Below, piece after piece: positions 7,815 through 16,393 of a DNA stretch of 52,585 bases. The position numbers and the translations under genes were made by a program. The first letter of the stretch is position 1. Each line of letters opens with the position of its first letter. The stretch covers positions 1 to 52,585 of the forward strand of contig CAJBVW010000082.1 of the NCBI GenBank assembly GCA_903959175.1. The letters are read 5' to 3'. The notes beneath the pieces were generated by a model that saw only the letters and a program-made list of their open reading frames with translations, was not told the DNA's origin and did no database searches. This stretch comes from an uncultured Pseudomonadota bacterium. GTDB taxonomy: Bacteria > Myxococcota_A > UBA796 > SXON01.

Positions 7815-8900
7815 ATGAAGTGGTACGCCGTCGCCCATCCCGGTCTCGAGCCCGTCGTCGCGCGGGAGCTCGCGATCCTCGGCGTCACGGGGACGCTCGC
7901 GCCCGGTGGCGTGCGGTTCGAGGCCACCCTGGAGCAGGGCGCCGCGCTCCTGCCGCGGCTGCGCACCCCGTCGCGCCTCCTCCTGGAGCTCGTCGAGGGC
8001 CCCGTCAACGCGACGGAGCAGCTCGTTTCCCTCACGCGGCGCGTGCAGTGGAAGACGTACCTGCCTCCCGACGCGCAGATCGACGTGTCCGCCTCCATCA
8101 AGACCTCGCGCATCCACTTCCGCGAGTCCGCCGAGAAGAAGGTGCTCCACCACATCCGCGAGGCGCTCAAGGGGCCCCGCGTGGTCGAGCGCACCCGCAA
8201 GCCGACGGTCCCCCAGCGCGTCGCGCTCCGCGTCGAGGAGGACCGGGCCACGCTCTCGCTGGACGCCGGTGGCGGCGAGCTCCTCCACTTCCGCGGCTGG
8301 CGCACCGAGCAGGGCCCCGCGTCGCTCCGCGAGAACCTCGCGGCCGCCATGCTCTACGCCGCCGGCTGGACCGGGGACGAGGCCCTGGTGGACCCCTTCT
8401 GCGGCTCCGGCACGCTCCCGATCGAGGCCGCGCTGCTCGCCTCCGCGCGGTCCCCCTTCGTGCGGCGCGTGTTCGCGGCGGACGAATGGCCCGCGCTCCA
8501 GAAGCAGAAGGCCGCGACGACCGTGCCCTCGCCCATCACCGTGCCGATCCTCGGCTACGACCGCGACGGCCGCGTGCTCAAGGCGGCGGTGGCCAACGCG
8601 AAGCGCGCGGGCGTCACCGTGCAGTTCGAGCAGCGCGAGGTCGCCGACCTCGGGCCGCCGGGCCCGCACGGGCTCGTCATCGCCAACCCGCCGTACGGCA
8701 AGCGCCTCGGCGAGGGCTCCGAGGGCCGCGCCTACGCCGAGTTCGGCGAGACGCTCCGCGGCCGTTTCGAGGGGTGGCGCGTGCTGTTCCTCTCGCCGGA
8801 CGCCGGGCTCGCGGCGAAGGTGCATCGCGACGCGGAGCGCCTCCTGTTCTTCAGCAACGGCGGCGTGCGCGTCGGGATGTACGCGCTCGAAGTCCGGTGA
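7815..8900 (+). CDS. THUMP-domain class I SAM-dependent RNA methyltransferase (RlmL/Trm11-like)
   Basis: A 361-aa protein. The N-terminal ~160 residues match a THUMP RNA-binding domain (VAHPGLEPVVARELAILG at the start, and IDVSASIKTSRIHF). The C-terminal Rossmann domain has VDPFCGSGTLPIEAA (residues ~192-206, SAM motif I) and the catalytic NPPYGKRLGEG (residues ~294-304), the NPPY signature of amino-methylating enzymes. It probably makes N2-methylguanosine in 23S rRNA or tRNA. It resembles the first half of E. coli RlmL without the C-terminal RlmK half. The exact target nucleotide cannot be read from sequence. It follows the epimerase gene by 50 bp on the same strand and precedes recN. Confidence 0.85.
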   Translation: MKWYAVAHPGLEPVVARELAILGVTGTLAPGGVRFEATLEQGAALLPRLRTPSRLLLELVEGPVNATEQLVSLTRRVQWKTYLPPDAQIDVSASIKTSRIHFRESAEKKVLHHIREALKGPRVVERTRKPTVPQRVALRVEEDRATLSLDAGGGELLHFRGWRTEQGPASLRENLAAAMLYAAGWTGDEALVDPFCGSGTLPIEAALLASARSPFVRRVFAADEWPALQKQKAATTVPSPITVPILGYDRDGRVLKAAVANAKRAGVTVQFEQREVADLGPPGPHGLVIANPPYGKRLGEGSEGRAYAEFGETLRGRFEGWRVLFLSPDAGLAAKVHRDAERLLFFSNGGVRVGMYALEVR

Positions 8901-9029
8901 GCGGCGCGGCCGAGCGCGCGCACGGGGAGAAGCCCCTGGGCTGAGCGGCTCGCGAAAATCGCTGTTCGGACATTTTATGGTCGCGTGAGGGGCTTACCTG
9001 TTCCCGTGGCGTGCTACCTGAGGCGGGTC

Positions 9030-10778
9030 ATGCTGACCCACCTCCGCGTCCGCCGCTTCGCCATCATCGACCAGCTCGAGGTCGCCTTCGGCCCTGGGCT
9101 GAACGTGGTCACGGGCGAGACCGGCGCGGGGAAGTCCATCCTCGTCAGCGCGCTCCAGCTCGTGCTCGGGGCCAAGGCGCGCCCGGAGATGGTGCGCACG
9201 GGGGCCGAGCGCGCCGAGGTCGAGGCCCTGTTCGACATCCGGGACGACGGCGCCGCGCGCGCGCGCCTGCTCGCGATGGGCATCGAGGACGAGGAGCTGG
9301 TGGTGCGCCGCGTGGTCGAGGCCGAGGGCCGCACGCGCGCCTACGTCAACGGCAAGCTCGCCACCGCGGCGCAGCTCGCCGAGCTGGCGGCGGGGCTGGT
9401 GGACATCTCGTCGCAACACCAGCACCACACGCTGGCCGACTCGGGGACCCACCTCGGCTTCCTCGACGGCTTCGCCGGCCTGGGGCGGGAGCGCGCGGAG
9501 CTCGCGGAGCGTTGGCGGGCGTGGGTGGCGGCGCGGACGGTGGCGGACGAGGCCGACGCCGCGGCCCGGGCGCGCGGGGACCGCGAGGACCTCCTTCGCT
9601 TCCAACTCTCCGAGATCGGGAAGCTCGCGCCGAAGGACGGCGAGGAAGAGTCCCTGGCCGAGCAGATCGGGCGGCTGCGGCACGGGGCCCAGCTCGCGGG
9701 GCTCACGACGCGCGCCGAAGAGGCCCTCTACAGCGGCGAGGCCGACGTGGTGGGGCAGCTCGGACGCATTGTGGCCGACCTCGAGAGCGGCGCCCGGGTC
9801 GACCCCGCGCTGGCTCCCCTCGCGGAGCAGCTCGCGGGTGCGCGGGCCGAGGTGGAGGACGTGGGGCGGGAGCTCGGGCGCTACGGCCGCACGCTGCGCG
9901 CGGACCCCGAGCGGCTCGCCGAGCTGGAGGAGCGGCAGCACCAGCTCCGTCGCCTCGCGCGGAAGTTCGGCGGCACGCTGACCGCGGCGCTGGCGTACCG
10001 TGAGGTGGCGCAGGCCGAGCTCGACGCGCTGGGGGGCGCCGAGGAGCGCGCGGGGGTGCTGCGCGCCGCCGCGGACGCCGCGCTGGCGGAGGTGACGGTC
10101 CTCGCGCGCGTCGTGTCCGCGCGCCGCCACGCCGAGGCCGCGAAGCTCGGGGCCGCCATCACCGAGGAGCTCGCGTCGCTCGGGATGGGGGAGGCCCGGG
10201 TGGAGGTCGCCGTGGCGATGGAGGAGCGCCCGGGAGAGGTGCTGGTGGACGGCGGGCGCCTCGGCGCGACGGGCTTCGACCGCGTCGAGTTCCTCATCGC
10301 GACCAACCGCGGCGAGGCCCCGCGGCCGCTGCGGAAGGTGGCGAGCGGCGGGGAGCTCTCCCGCGCGCTCCTGGCGCTCAAGCGCGTGCTCGCGGCGCAG
10401 GGGCCCGTGGGCCTCTACGTCTTCGACGAGGTCGACACCGGCGTCGGCGGCGCCGTGGCCGAGGTCATCGGGCGCAAGTTGCACGAGGTGGCGCAGCACC
10501 ACCAGGTGCTCTGCATCACCCACCTCGCGCAGATCGCGGTCTACGCGGACACCCACTTCCAGGTGCGGAAGGAGGTCGTGGACGACCGCACGCGCAGCGC
10601 CGTGCGGCCCCTCACTCCGCCCGAGCGGGACGACGAGATCGCCCGCATGGTGGGCGGGATCCACGTCGGCGAGGGCACGCGGCGCGCGGCGCGCGAGATG
10701 ATGCGGGCGGCGCGCGGGGAGCGGCCGGGGGAGCAGGCGGCGGAGGGGTCGGCGAAGCAGCAGGGGGACAACGGATGA
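9030..10778 (+). CDS. recN: DNA repair protein RecN
   Basis: A 582-aa SMC-like ATPase of standard RecN length (~555-580). The start LTHLRVRRFAIIDQLEV is the typical RecN opening. Walker A is GETGAGKS (residues 29-36), a Q-loop-like SSQHQHHTL region follows, then a long Ala/Glu/Leu/Arg-rich coiled-coil middle. The C-terminal half holds KVASGGELSRALLALK (ABC signature), LYVFDEVDTGVGG (Walker B/D-loop) and CITHLAQIAVYAD with the H-loop His. RecN promotes sister-chromatid cohesion during double-strand break repair. The ATG at 9030 gives the family start; the in-frame ATG at 8985 would add a non-homologous extension. No clear LexA box was found upstream. A TA-rich stretch at ~8966-8981 may hold a promoter. 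Confidence 0.95.
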   Translation: MLTHLRVRRFAIIDQLEVAFGPGLNVVTGETGAGKSILVSALQLVLGAKARPEMVRTGAERAEVEALFDIRDDGAARARLLAMGIEDEELVVRRVVEAEGRTRAYVNGKLATAAQLAELAAGLVDISSQHQHHTLADSGTHLGFLDGFAGLGRERAELAERWRAWVAARTVADEADAAARARGDREDLLRFQLSEIGKLAPKDGEEESLAEQIGRLRHGAQLAGLTTRAEEALYSGEADVVGQLGRIVADLESGARVDPALAPLAEQLAGARAEVEDVGRELGRYGRTLRADPERLAELEERQHQLRRLARKFGGTLTAALAYREVAQAELDALGGAEERAGVLRAAADAALAEVTVLARVVSARRHAEAAKLGAAITEELASLGMGEARVEVAVAMEERPGEVLVDGGRLGATGFDRVEFLIATNRGEAPRPLRKVASGGELSRALLALKRVLAAQGPVGLYVFDEVDTGVGGAVAEVIGRKLHEVAQHHQVLCITHLAQIAVYADTHFQVRKEVVDDRTRSAVRPLTPPERDDEIARMVGGIHVGEGTRRAAREMMRAARGERPGEQAAEGSAKQQGDNG

Positions 10779-10841
10779 CAGCCGGGCCCGCGGCTCCACC
10801 CTACCTCCGGGGGGTGGACCTCGAACCCGGAGCTACAGCGC

Positions 10842-11972
10842 ATGTCGATCCTCATCGGGCTCCTGCTGGGGCTTCCCCTCTGCCCCTGGCACGCCGATCG
10901 GCGCGAGGAGCCCGCGCCGGGGCCCTCGGATCAGCCGGGCGCGTGGCTGTACGAGGAGGGCAGCATCCACGACTTCGCGTTCGAGCTCACGCCGGACGCC
11001 GTGGACCTGTTGGGCCGGGACGAGCCCGATGTGCACGCCCGCATGACCTACATGGGCGTGAGTTGGGACGTGGGCTTCAAGCTCAAGGGGAGCAGCACCT
11101 ACCAGGACCTGGGCGGGAAGCCCTCCCTGAAGGTAGACCTCGAACAGTGGGTGGACGATCAGCAGGTCCTCGGCGTGCGGCGGTTCACGCTCAACGCCAT
11201 GACCTTCGACTCCACGATGCTGCGCGAGCACGCGGCGTACCGGCTCTACGCCGCGATGGGAGTGCCGGCGCCGCGCCACGGCTGGGCGCGGGTGGCGATC
11301 AACGGCGAGGACTACGGCCTCTACGGCGTCATCGAGACGCTCGACGAGCAGTGGCTCCGCCGCAACTTCCCCGGTGACAGCGAGGGCAACCTCTACGACA
11401 CCACCTTCACCTACGCCGACCTCACCGGCACCGGTCTGCCCAACTACACGCTGGAGGAGGGGAAGCCGCTCGAGCCCTACGCGGATCTGAAGGCGCTCGT
11501 CGACGACATCGACAGCATGGACATCCTGGAGCTGTTGGACACCCGCTTCGACCGCGAGGCCGTGCTGGGGATGTGGGCGGTGGACATCGCGACGCCGAAC
11601 TGGGACGGGTACAGCCGGAACACAAATAACTACCTCCTCTATCACGCGACCGTCTCCGACCGTTGGTACTTCGTCCCCTGGGGCCAGGACACCGCGTTCC
11701 GGGGCGGGGGCTCGCTGTACGCGGGGGTTCGGGGGAGGCTGGTGACAGCCTGCCTCGGTGACCGTGCCTGCAGAGCGGCGCTCGAGGACAAGCTCGTGAC
11801 GGTCGTCGATACGTGGGTGGGCATGGACCTCGCGGGCTACGCCGAGGCCGCCGGGCAGGACATCGCGGCCGACTGCGCCTCGGACCCCCGCCGATCCGGT
11901 AGGTGTGAGCCCGAGAAGCTGATTGAGGCGCTGCGCGAGCGCCCCGAGCAGGTGCGCGCGGAGCTCCCCTGA
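10842..11972 (+). CDS. CotH-family protein (spore-coat kinase-like)
   Basis: A 376-aa CotH-fold protein. Supporting elements are FKLKGSSTYQDLGGKPSLKV (residues ~80-99, the family's G-S-S-x-x-x-x-x-K-x-x-x-K region), RFTLNAMTFDSTMLREHAAYRLYAAMGVPAP, INGEDYGLYGVIETLDEQWL, TPNWDGYSRNTNNYLLYH and WYFVPWGQDTAFR, where the last Asp is equivalent to a metal ligand of CotH kinases. CotH in Bacillus phosphorylates coat proteins. Bacterial homologues outside spore formers are mostly secreted or surface proteins. The N-terminus is hydrophobic (LIGLLLGLPLC) and fits a short export signal, though not a good lipobox. It is 63 bp after recN on the same strand, but no functional link is evident. The C-terminus has two Cys that may form a disulfide. 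Confidence 0.8.
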   Translation: MSILIGLLLGLPLCPWHADRREEPAPGPSDQPGAWLYEEGSIHDFAFELTPDAVDLLGRDEPDVHARMTYMGVSWDVGFKLKGSSTYQDLGGKPSLKVDLEQWVDDQQVLGVRRFTLNAMTFDSTMLREHAAYRLYAAMGVPAPRHGWARVAINGEDYGLYGVIETLDEQWLRRNFPGDSEGNLYDTTFTYADLTGTGLPNYTLEEGKPLEPYADLKALVDDIDSMDILELLDTRFDREAVLGMWAVDIATPNWDGYSRNTNNYLLYHATVSDRWYFVPWGQDTAFRGGGSLYAGVRGRLVTACLGDRACRAALEDKLVTVVDTWVGMDLAGYAEAAGQDIAADCASDPRRSGRCEPEKLIEALRERPEQVRAELP

Positions 11973-12113
11973 TCGGGGGGCGTGCGGCGACCACGGCCGC
12001 GCTCGCGCTGACGATAACTTTCCGCTTCGATCCTTCCGCCTGCTCGCCGGTGCCGGCACCCGCCCTACGTTGTGCGTGGCATTCGTTTCGTGACACCAAC
12101 GCGGAGGTGCAGC

Positions 12114-13175
12114 ATGGCAGAAGACATCCCGGTCACCGGCCCGGGGAGCGCGGCCCCGCCGCACGCCGACTACAACGCGGCCGCGGCGCGGCTCGGTTAT
12201 CCCTCGTACGTGGGGGTGCCGCCCGCCTCGGCGCAGCGCGTGTCCTGGGGCGCGATCTTCGCGGGGACCGTGGTGGCCCTCGTCGTGGAGCTGATGCTCG
12301 GCACGTTGGGGCTCGCGGTCGCGCTCGGCAACATCCACCCCGCGACCGAGACCCGCACCTTCGAAGGGATGGGCGTCGGCGCGGGCATCTGGTTCGTGGT
12401 GACCACGCTCGTGGCGCTGTACGCGGGGGGATGGACCGCCGGCCGCCTCGCCGGGATCCCGCGGCGCGCGGACGCGCTGCTCCACGGCGTCGTGACCTGG
12501 GGGCTCGTCACGTTGTTCTCGACGTGGCTCTTCAGCAACCTCGTGAGCGGCGTCGTGGGCGGCGCGGTCAGCGCGGTGGGTGCCACCCTCGGCGCCGTGG
12601 GGGAGGGCGTCGGCGCGGTGGCGAGCCAACAGTTGGGTCAGGCGGGCGGACCCAACGTGGGCAGTGAGATCGAGCGCTTCCTGCGCGAGACGGGCGATCC
12701 GCAGCTGCGCCCCGAGGCGCTGCGCCAGCGGGCGGTCGAGGCCCGGGGCGAGGCCGGTCAGGCCGCCGGGGAGGCCGCGCGGGCCGGCGGCACCGCGTTC
12801 GACGCGATCCAGGCGGCCCTCTCGGGCCTCGCCAAGACGGGCTCGGACGTCGTCAGCGAGGTCGACCGGCAGGACGCCATCAACGTCATCGTGGCGCGTT
12901 CGGACCTGTCGGAGGCTCAGGCCGGCCGGGTCGTCGATAACTGGGTCCAGAATTGGAACCAGCTCCGGGCCACGATCGGCACGACCACCGAGCAGGTCGG
13001 CCAGACCGCGGCGCAGGTCACGGAGGACGTGAGCGGTGCGCTCGGCGACGTGATGTTCTGGTCCTTCGCCGCGATGCTCCTCGGGCTCGGAGCGGCGGTG
13101 GTCGGGGGCTCGGCCGGCGCGCCGAAGTTCGTGCCGGTGGCGATGGCGCCCATCGGCGTGACCGCAGAGCACTGA
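12114..13175 (+). CDS. Conserved multi-pass membrane protein of unknown function
   Basis: A 353-aa protein with a good Shine-Dalgarno (GGAGG, 6 nt before the ATG); an in-frame start 42 bp upstream is less convincing. The first ~45 residues are hydrophilic and cytosolic-like. Hydrophobic helices lie around residues 44-72, 86-110, 124-152 and 312-335. Between the third and fourth lies a long Ala/Gly/Glu-rich, probably helical region (REALRQRAVEARGEAGQ) of the kind seen in membrane proteins with amphipathic repeats. Similar proteins are annotated as PhnA-like or hypothetical membrane proteins, but I would not assign a function. A 140-bp gap separates it from the CotH gene, and it is followed by a strong hairpin before the convergent VIT/VWA gene. 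Confidence 0.7.
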   Translation: MAEDIPVTGPGSAAPPHADYNAAAARLGYPSYVGVPPASAQRVSWGAIFAGTVVALVVELMLGTLGLAVALGNIHPATETRTFEGMGVGAGIWFVVTTLVALYAGGWTAGRLAGIPRRADALLHGVVTWGLVTLFSTWLFSNLVSGVVGGAVSAVGATLGAVGEGVGAVASQQLGQAGGPNVGSEIERFLRETGDPQLRPEALRQRAVEARGEAGQAAGEAARAGGTAFDAIQAALSGLAKTGSDVVSEVDRQDAINVIVARSDLSEAQAGRVVDNWVQNWNQLRATIGTTTEQVGQTAAQVTEDVSGALGDVMFWSFAAMLLGLGAAVVGGSAGAPKFVPVAMAPIGVTAEH

Positions 13176-13183
13176 ACGGGCGC

Positions 13184-13213
13184 GGGAGGGCGCCCCGCGT
13201 GGCGCGCCCTCCC
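13184..13213. terminator. GC-rich hairpin between convergent genes, likely bidirectional terminator
   Basis: The arms GGGAGGGCGC (13184-13193) and GCGCCCTCCC (13204-13213) pair perfectly over 10 bp with a 10-nt loop. It sits between the stop of the membrane protein gene (13175) and the stop of the VIT/VWA gene (13224). There is no U tract, so termination on either strand is inferred from position and stem stability only. Confidence 0.5.
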
Positions 13214-13223
13214 CGATCGCCGC

Positions 13224-15674
13224 CTACGCCAGGAGGCCGCCGAGGATGCGGCCTTCCGCCGTGTCCTCGACGAGCATCCGCAGCTCGGCCTTGCGGCCGG
13301 CGTCGTCGCCGCGCTCCACCCGCGCCAGGGCGCCGAGGGCCACGGAGGCGTGCGGGTCGGCGGCGCGCGCGTGCAGCCACGCCGCGGCCTTGTGCACCGC
13401 GCGCTTGCGGAGCCCCACGAGGCGCGTGTTGCCGAGCAGGACGAGGGCCAGGAGCGCCGACGCCGTGCGGTGGACGTCGCCGCCGTAGCTGCCGTCGGCC
13501 GACTGCGTGCGCGCGAGCTCGGCGCCCGGATCCGCGGCCGCCTGCTTCTTCGCGGCCTTCTCCTCGTCCTTCGCCGGGGCCTCGTCCCGCGCCGTGAGCA
13601 TCGACCGCAGGGCCTCGCCCGCCATCGGGGCGGCCGAGGCCATCGCCGGCGGGGGCGCGCCGACGGGCTCCGCGCGGCCGCCGCGGCCGAGCACGGTGTC
13701 CACCACCTTGCCGACGGCGCGGCGGATGGGGCTCGGGGCCGGGGCGCGCGGCGCGGACATCCCGTCGATGCTCCCCGCGTCTTCGTCGGCCTCGACGTAG
13801 GATTCCGAGGCGGACTGCGGCGGCATCAGCGCGGACAGGCGCGAGTAAAGGACGGCGCCCGTGGCTGCGCCGACGGCCCCCCCGAACGCCCCGCTCCACC
13901 CGTGCGGCACCATGGCGGGCTGCACGACCTCCACGCGCTCGCCCGTCGTGCGCGTCGTCGCCTCCACCGCCACGAACGCCGTGAAGCGGGAGGCGATGTG
14001 GTGCTCGAGCGCCACGCGGAGGATCTCGCCGCGCAGGGCCTCCTCCTCGAAGGGACGGAGGGTGAGGCGGTCCTCGAGGTCGGCCACGCGCTCGCGGGCC
14101 CAGAGCGCGCCGAGCGGGAAGTCCACCTTGGTCGGGGTGATCGTGGCGGAGAGCGGGGCCCCGGACGTGCGGCCGCTCACCTGGACGGTGGCGGGCGCGC
14201 CGCGCAGGAGGGCCGTGACCGGGCGCCCGGCGAAGAGCACGCGCTCGGCGGGGCCGGCGAGCTCGCCGCCCTCGATGCGCACGCCTTCGGAGAGCGGCAT
14301 GCCGAAGCGGGCCTCGATCTTGGCGATCACGGCCTCGATGTCGTCCGTGGGCGCGCAGAGCTCGCAGGTGCCGCCGCCCACGCGGGCCAGCCGCCCGAGG
14401 AGCGCGCCGTTGACCGCCGTGTCGATGCCGAGGCTGAAGAACCGCGCCCGGCCGCGCCGGTTCGCCACCGCGGCGACGAGCTCCTGCTCGTTGTGCGCCT
14501 GCCCGTCCGTGATGAAGAGCACCGTGCGGAGGCGGCCTTCCGGCGTGTCCCCGTCGAGGGAGGCCACGATTGCGGGGAGCATCTCGGTGCCGCCGCGCGG
14601 CTCGAGGCGGCCCACCCACGCGTCCGCCGCGGCGAGCGAGGCGTCGTCGTAGGTGGCGAACGCCTTGCGGAAGTGCTCGACGCGGTCGTCGAACGCCACG
14701 ATCTGGAAGCGATCCCCGGGGAGCAGGCCGTGGAGGGCGCTCACGAGGGCGCGCTTGGCGGCCTCCATCTTCCCGCCGTCCATCGAGCCGGAGATATCGA
14801 CCACGAACACCGCGTCTCGCGGGATCGGCGCGGGGAGGACGCTGCCCGGAGGGTCCACCACGACGAGCGTGTAGGCGCCGTCCGTGAAGGCCCGCGCGTC
14901 CGTGCGGTCGGCCACGGCGGTGGTCCAGGTGGAGACGAAGTCGCGGTCGACCGTGGCGCCGCCCTGGGGCGCGATCCGCACGCTCCCGTCGTCCAACGTC
15001 AGCTTCGCGACGTGGAGCGAGCACTCCACGGTGCGCACCGCGCCCACCACCTCGAGCTCGAGGTCGAGCCGCGCGCCGGGGCCGATGAGCACGGGCGGCT
15101 GGAGGCGGGAGGCGTCGGGCACGTGGTCCGTGTCCGGGAGGACGCCGGGGCCGGCGTGGCCGGTCTCGGTCCCGGGGAGGTAGCGGGGCGCGATGGTCGT
15201 GGGAAAGCGGAACTTCGTCCTGCCGTCCACCGTCTCGAGGCGCTCGACGACGACGATGCGGACGACCACCTCCGCCTTGGGGGGGAGGTTGGTGACGCGG
15301 AGGGTGTGGATGTCGGCGCGCTCGGCGGTGAGCAGCGCGGCGCGGTGCCCGGCCTGGCGCGCGGCCTCGAAGGTGGCCTCGGCCTCCTTGCGCTCGCGGC
15401 AGTCCGCACGGACGACGAGATCGCCGGCGCGAAGCTCCATCTCGACCACCGCGCCGTCCTCCGGCAGCGGGAAGAGGTGGATGGCCTCGAGCGCCACGTC
15501 GTAGGGGTTGGCGTAGCGCTGATCGATCACGATCCGGGCGCAATCCCCGAGGGCGCGGGCGCGGACGCGCACCTCGCGGAGGGGGAGCGGGCGCTCCTGT
15601 CCGTTCACGAGGGCGACGAGCCCGCCGAGGCCGCGGGGATCGGGGGTGGCGAGGGCGTGGAGGGCAGGGGTCAT
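13224..15674 (-). CDS. VIT and von Willebrand factor A domain protein
   Basis: An 816-aa protein. Residues ~15-165 form a VIT (inter-alpha-trypsin) domain (YANPYDVALEAIHLFPLPE, IHTLRVTNLPPKAEVVVRI). Residues ~288-460 form a VWA domain with an intact MIDAS (DISGSM, residues 293-298; the downstream Thr and Asp are in RGGTEM and FITDGQAHNE). A C-terminal third includes an Ala/Pro-rich linker and a helical domain. No signal peptide or membrane helix is evident, except a weak hydrophobic segment near residue 615 (GGAVGAATGAVLY), so the location is uncertain. VIT-VWA proteins bind divalent metals and partner proteins; bacterial ones are rarely studied. The start overlaps the MerR stop by 4 bp, so the regulator and this protein form one operon. 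Confidence 0.85.
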   Translation of the reverse strand: MTPALHALATPDPRGLGGLVALVNGQERPLPLREVRVRARALGDCARIVIDQRYANPYDVALEAIHLFPLPEDGAVVEMELRAGDLVVRADCRERKEAEATFEAARQAGHRAALLTAERADIHTLRVTNLPPKAEVVVRIVVVERLETVDGRTKFRFPTTIAPRYLPGTETGHAGPGVLPDTDHVPDASRLQPPVLIGPGARLDLELEVVGAVRTVECSLHVAKLTLDDGSVRIAPQGGATVDRDFVSTWTTAVADRTDARAFTDGAYTLVVVDPPGSVLPAPIPRDAVFVVDISGSMDGGKMEAAKRALVSALHGLLPGDRFQIVAFDDRVEHFRKAFATYDDASLAAADAWVGRLEPRGGTEMLPAIVASLDGDTPEGRLRTVLFITDGQAHNEQELVAAVANRRGRARFFSLGIDTAVNGALLGRLARVGGGTCELCAPTDDIEAVIAKIEARFGMPLSEGVRIEGGELAGPAERVLFAGRPVTALLRGAPATVQVSGRTSGAPLSATITPTKVDFPLGALWARERVADLEDRLTLRPFEEEALRGEILRVALEHHIASRFTAFVAVEATTRTTGERVEVVQPAMVPHGWSGAFGGAVGAATGAVLYSRLSALMPPQSASESYVEADEDAGSIDGMSAPRAPAPSPIRRAVGKVVDTVLGRGGRAEPVGAPPPAMASAAPMAGEALRSMLTARDEAPAKDEEKAAKKQAAADPGAELARTQSADGSYGGDVHRTASALLALVLLGNTRLVGLRKRAVHKAAAWLHARAADPHASVALGALARVERGDDAGRKAELRMLVEDTAEGRILGGLLA

Positions 15675-16252
15675 CGGGAGGCTCCGGGGGGCGAGGTGAG
15701 GGCGTGTGTAATGCGGGAGAGGACGGAGTCGGGGTCGGAGACGAGGCGTGGGTCGAGCGTGACGATCACCCCGGGGGCGACCTCACGGGTGACGAGGGCG
15801 CGAAGATGGGTGGGGACGGGCTCGGGAGTCATCGAGACGGTGGGTGCCACGGCGGGGAGCGGCGCGTCGCCGAGGGCCTCCCGCACGGCGGCCTCGAGCG
15901 CCTCCGTCGTGCGGCCGAGGAGGCTGCGCTGGACCTGCGCGAGGCTGTAGCCCTCGGCCTGGAGCAGCTTCGTCGCCACGGCCTGGAGGAGGTGCCGCTG
16001 GCCGTAGACGGCCTCCCGACCGTCGTGGCGGAGCGGGCGGTCGAGGATGCCGAGGGACTGGTAGTAGCGGATCGTCCGCGCGTCCGGAAAGCTGGATACC
16101 CGCTCGTCTCCCGAGGGAGAAGCAGGCGAACGGTGTCCCCCCGCGAGCAGCAGCGCGCGCGCCGCGGCCACGAGGGAGGCGAGGGTGTGCTCCGCCGTCG
16201 GGGGCGGCGCGGGGCCTCCGGACGGCGGGGTGCGGGGGGGCTCGAGGTTCAT
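15671..16252 (-). CDS. MerR-family transcriptional regulator
   Basis: A 193-aa protein. Residues ~50-115 match the MerR winged helix: FPDARTIRYYQSLGILDRP, RHDGREAVYGQRHLLQAVATKLL and AEGYSLAQVQRSLLG. The N-terminal first helix is degenerate and preceded by a Pro/Gly-rich segment. The C-terminal ~70 residues show no Cys cluster or known sensor domain, so the effector is unknown. It lies directly upstream of, and overlaps, the VIT/VWA gene, and so probably regulates it and itself. The ATG at 16252 has no Shine-Dalgarno, and sits 6 nt after a -10 element, which suggests a leaderless mRNA. The inverted repeat in the spacer is a likely MerR operator. Confidence 0.75.
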   Translation of the reverse strand: MNLEPPRTPPSGGPAPPPTAEHTLASLVAAARALLLAGGHRSPASPSGDERVSSFPDARTIRYYQSLGILDRPLRHDGREAVYGQRHLLQAVATKLLQAEGYSLAQVQRSLLGRTTEALEAAVREALGDAPLPAVAPTVSMTPEPVPTHLRALVTREVAPGVIVTLDPRLVSDPDSVLSRITHALTSPPGASR

Positions 16253-16258
16253 GGTGAC

Positions 16259-16288
16259 ACTGTAAAGTTGACAGCGATTACTGTCAAC
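16259..16288 (-). promoter_or_regulatory. merR promoter with inverted-repeat operator, leaderless layout
   Basis: On the minus strand -35 TTGACA (16287-16282) and -10 TACAGT (16264-16259) are 17 nt apart. The palindrome GTTGACAG / CTGTCAAC (16267-16274 and 16281-16288) overlaps the -35 and the spacer, as expected for an autoregulated MerR gene. Only six bases separate the -10 from the ATG at 16252, so the predicted start of transcription is at or next to the start codon. Confidence 0.7.
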
Positions 16289-16393
16289 CTTGCTGCGCGA
16301 GGACCTCGAGCGTGCCCGGCGGGAGCGGTCGTGCCGGGGGCCGAATCCGTGGTGGTCCCCGCGGCCGTCCGTGCCGTCGGATAGGCCCCTGGG

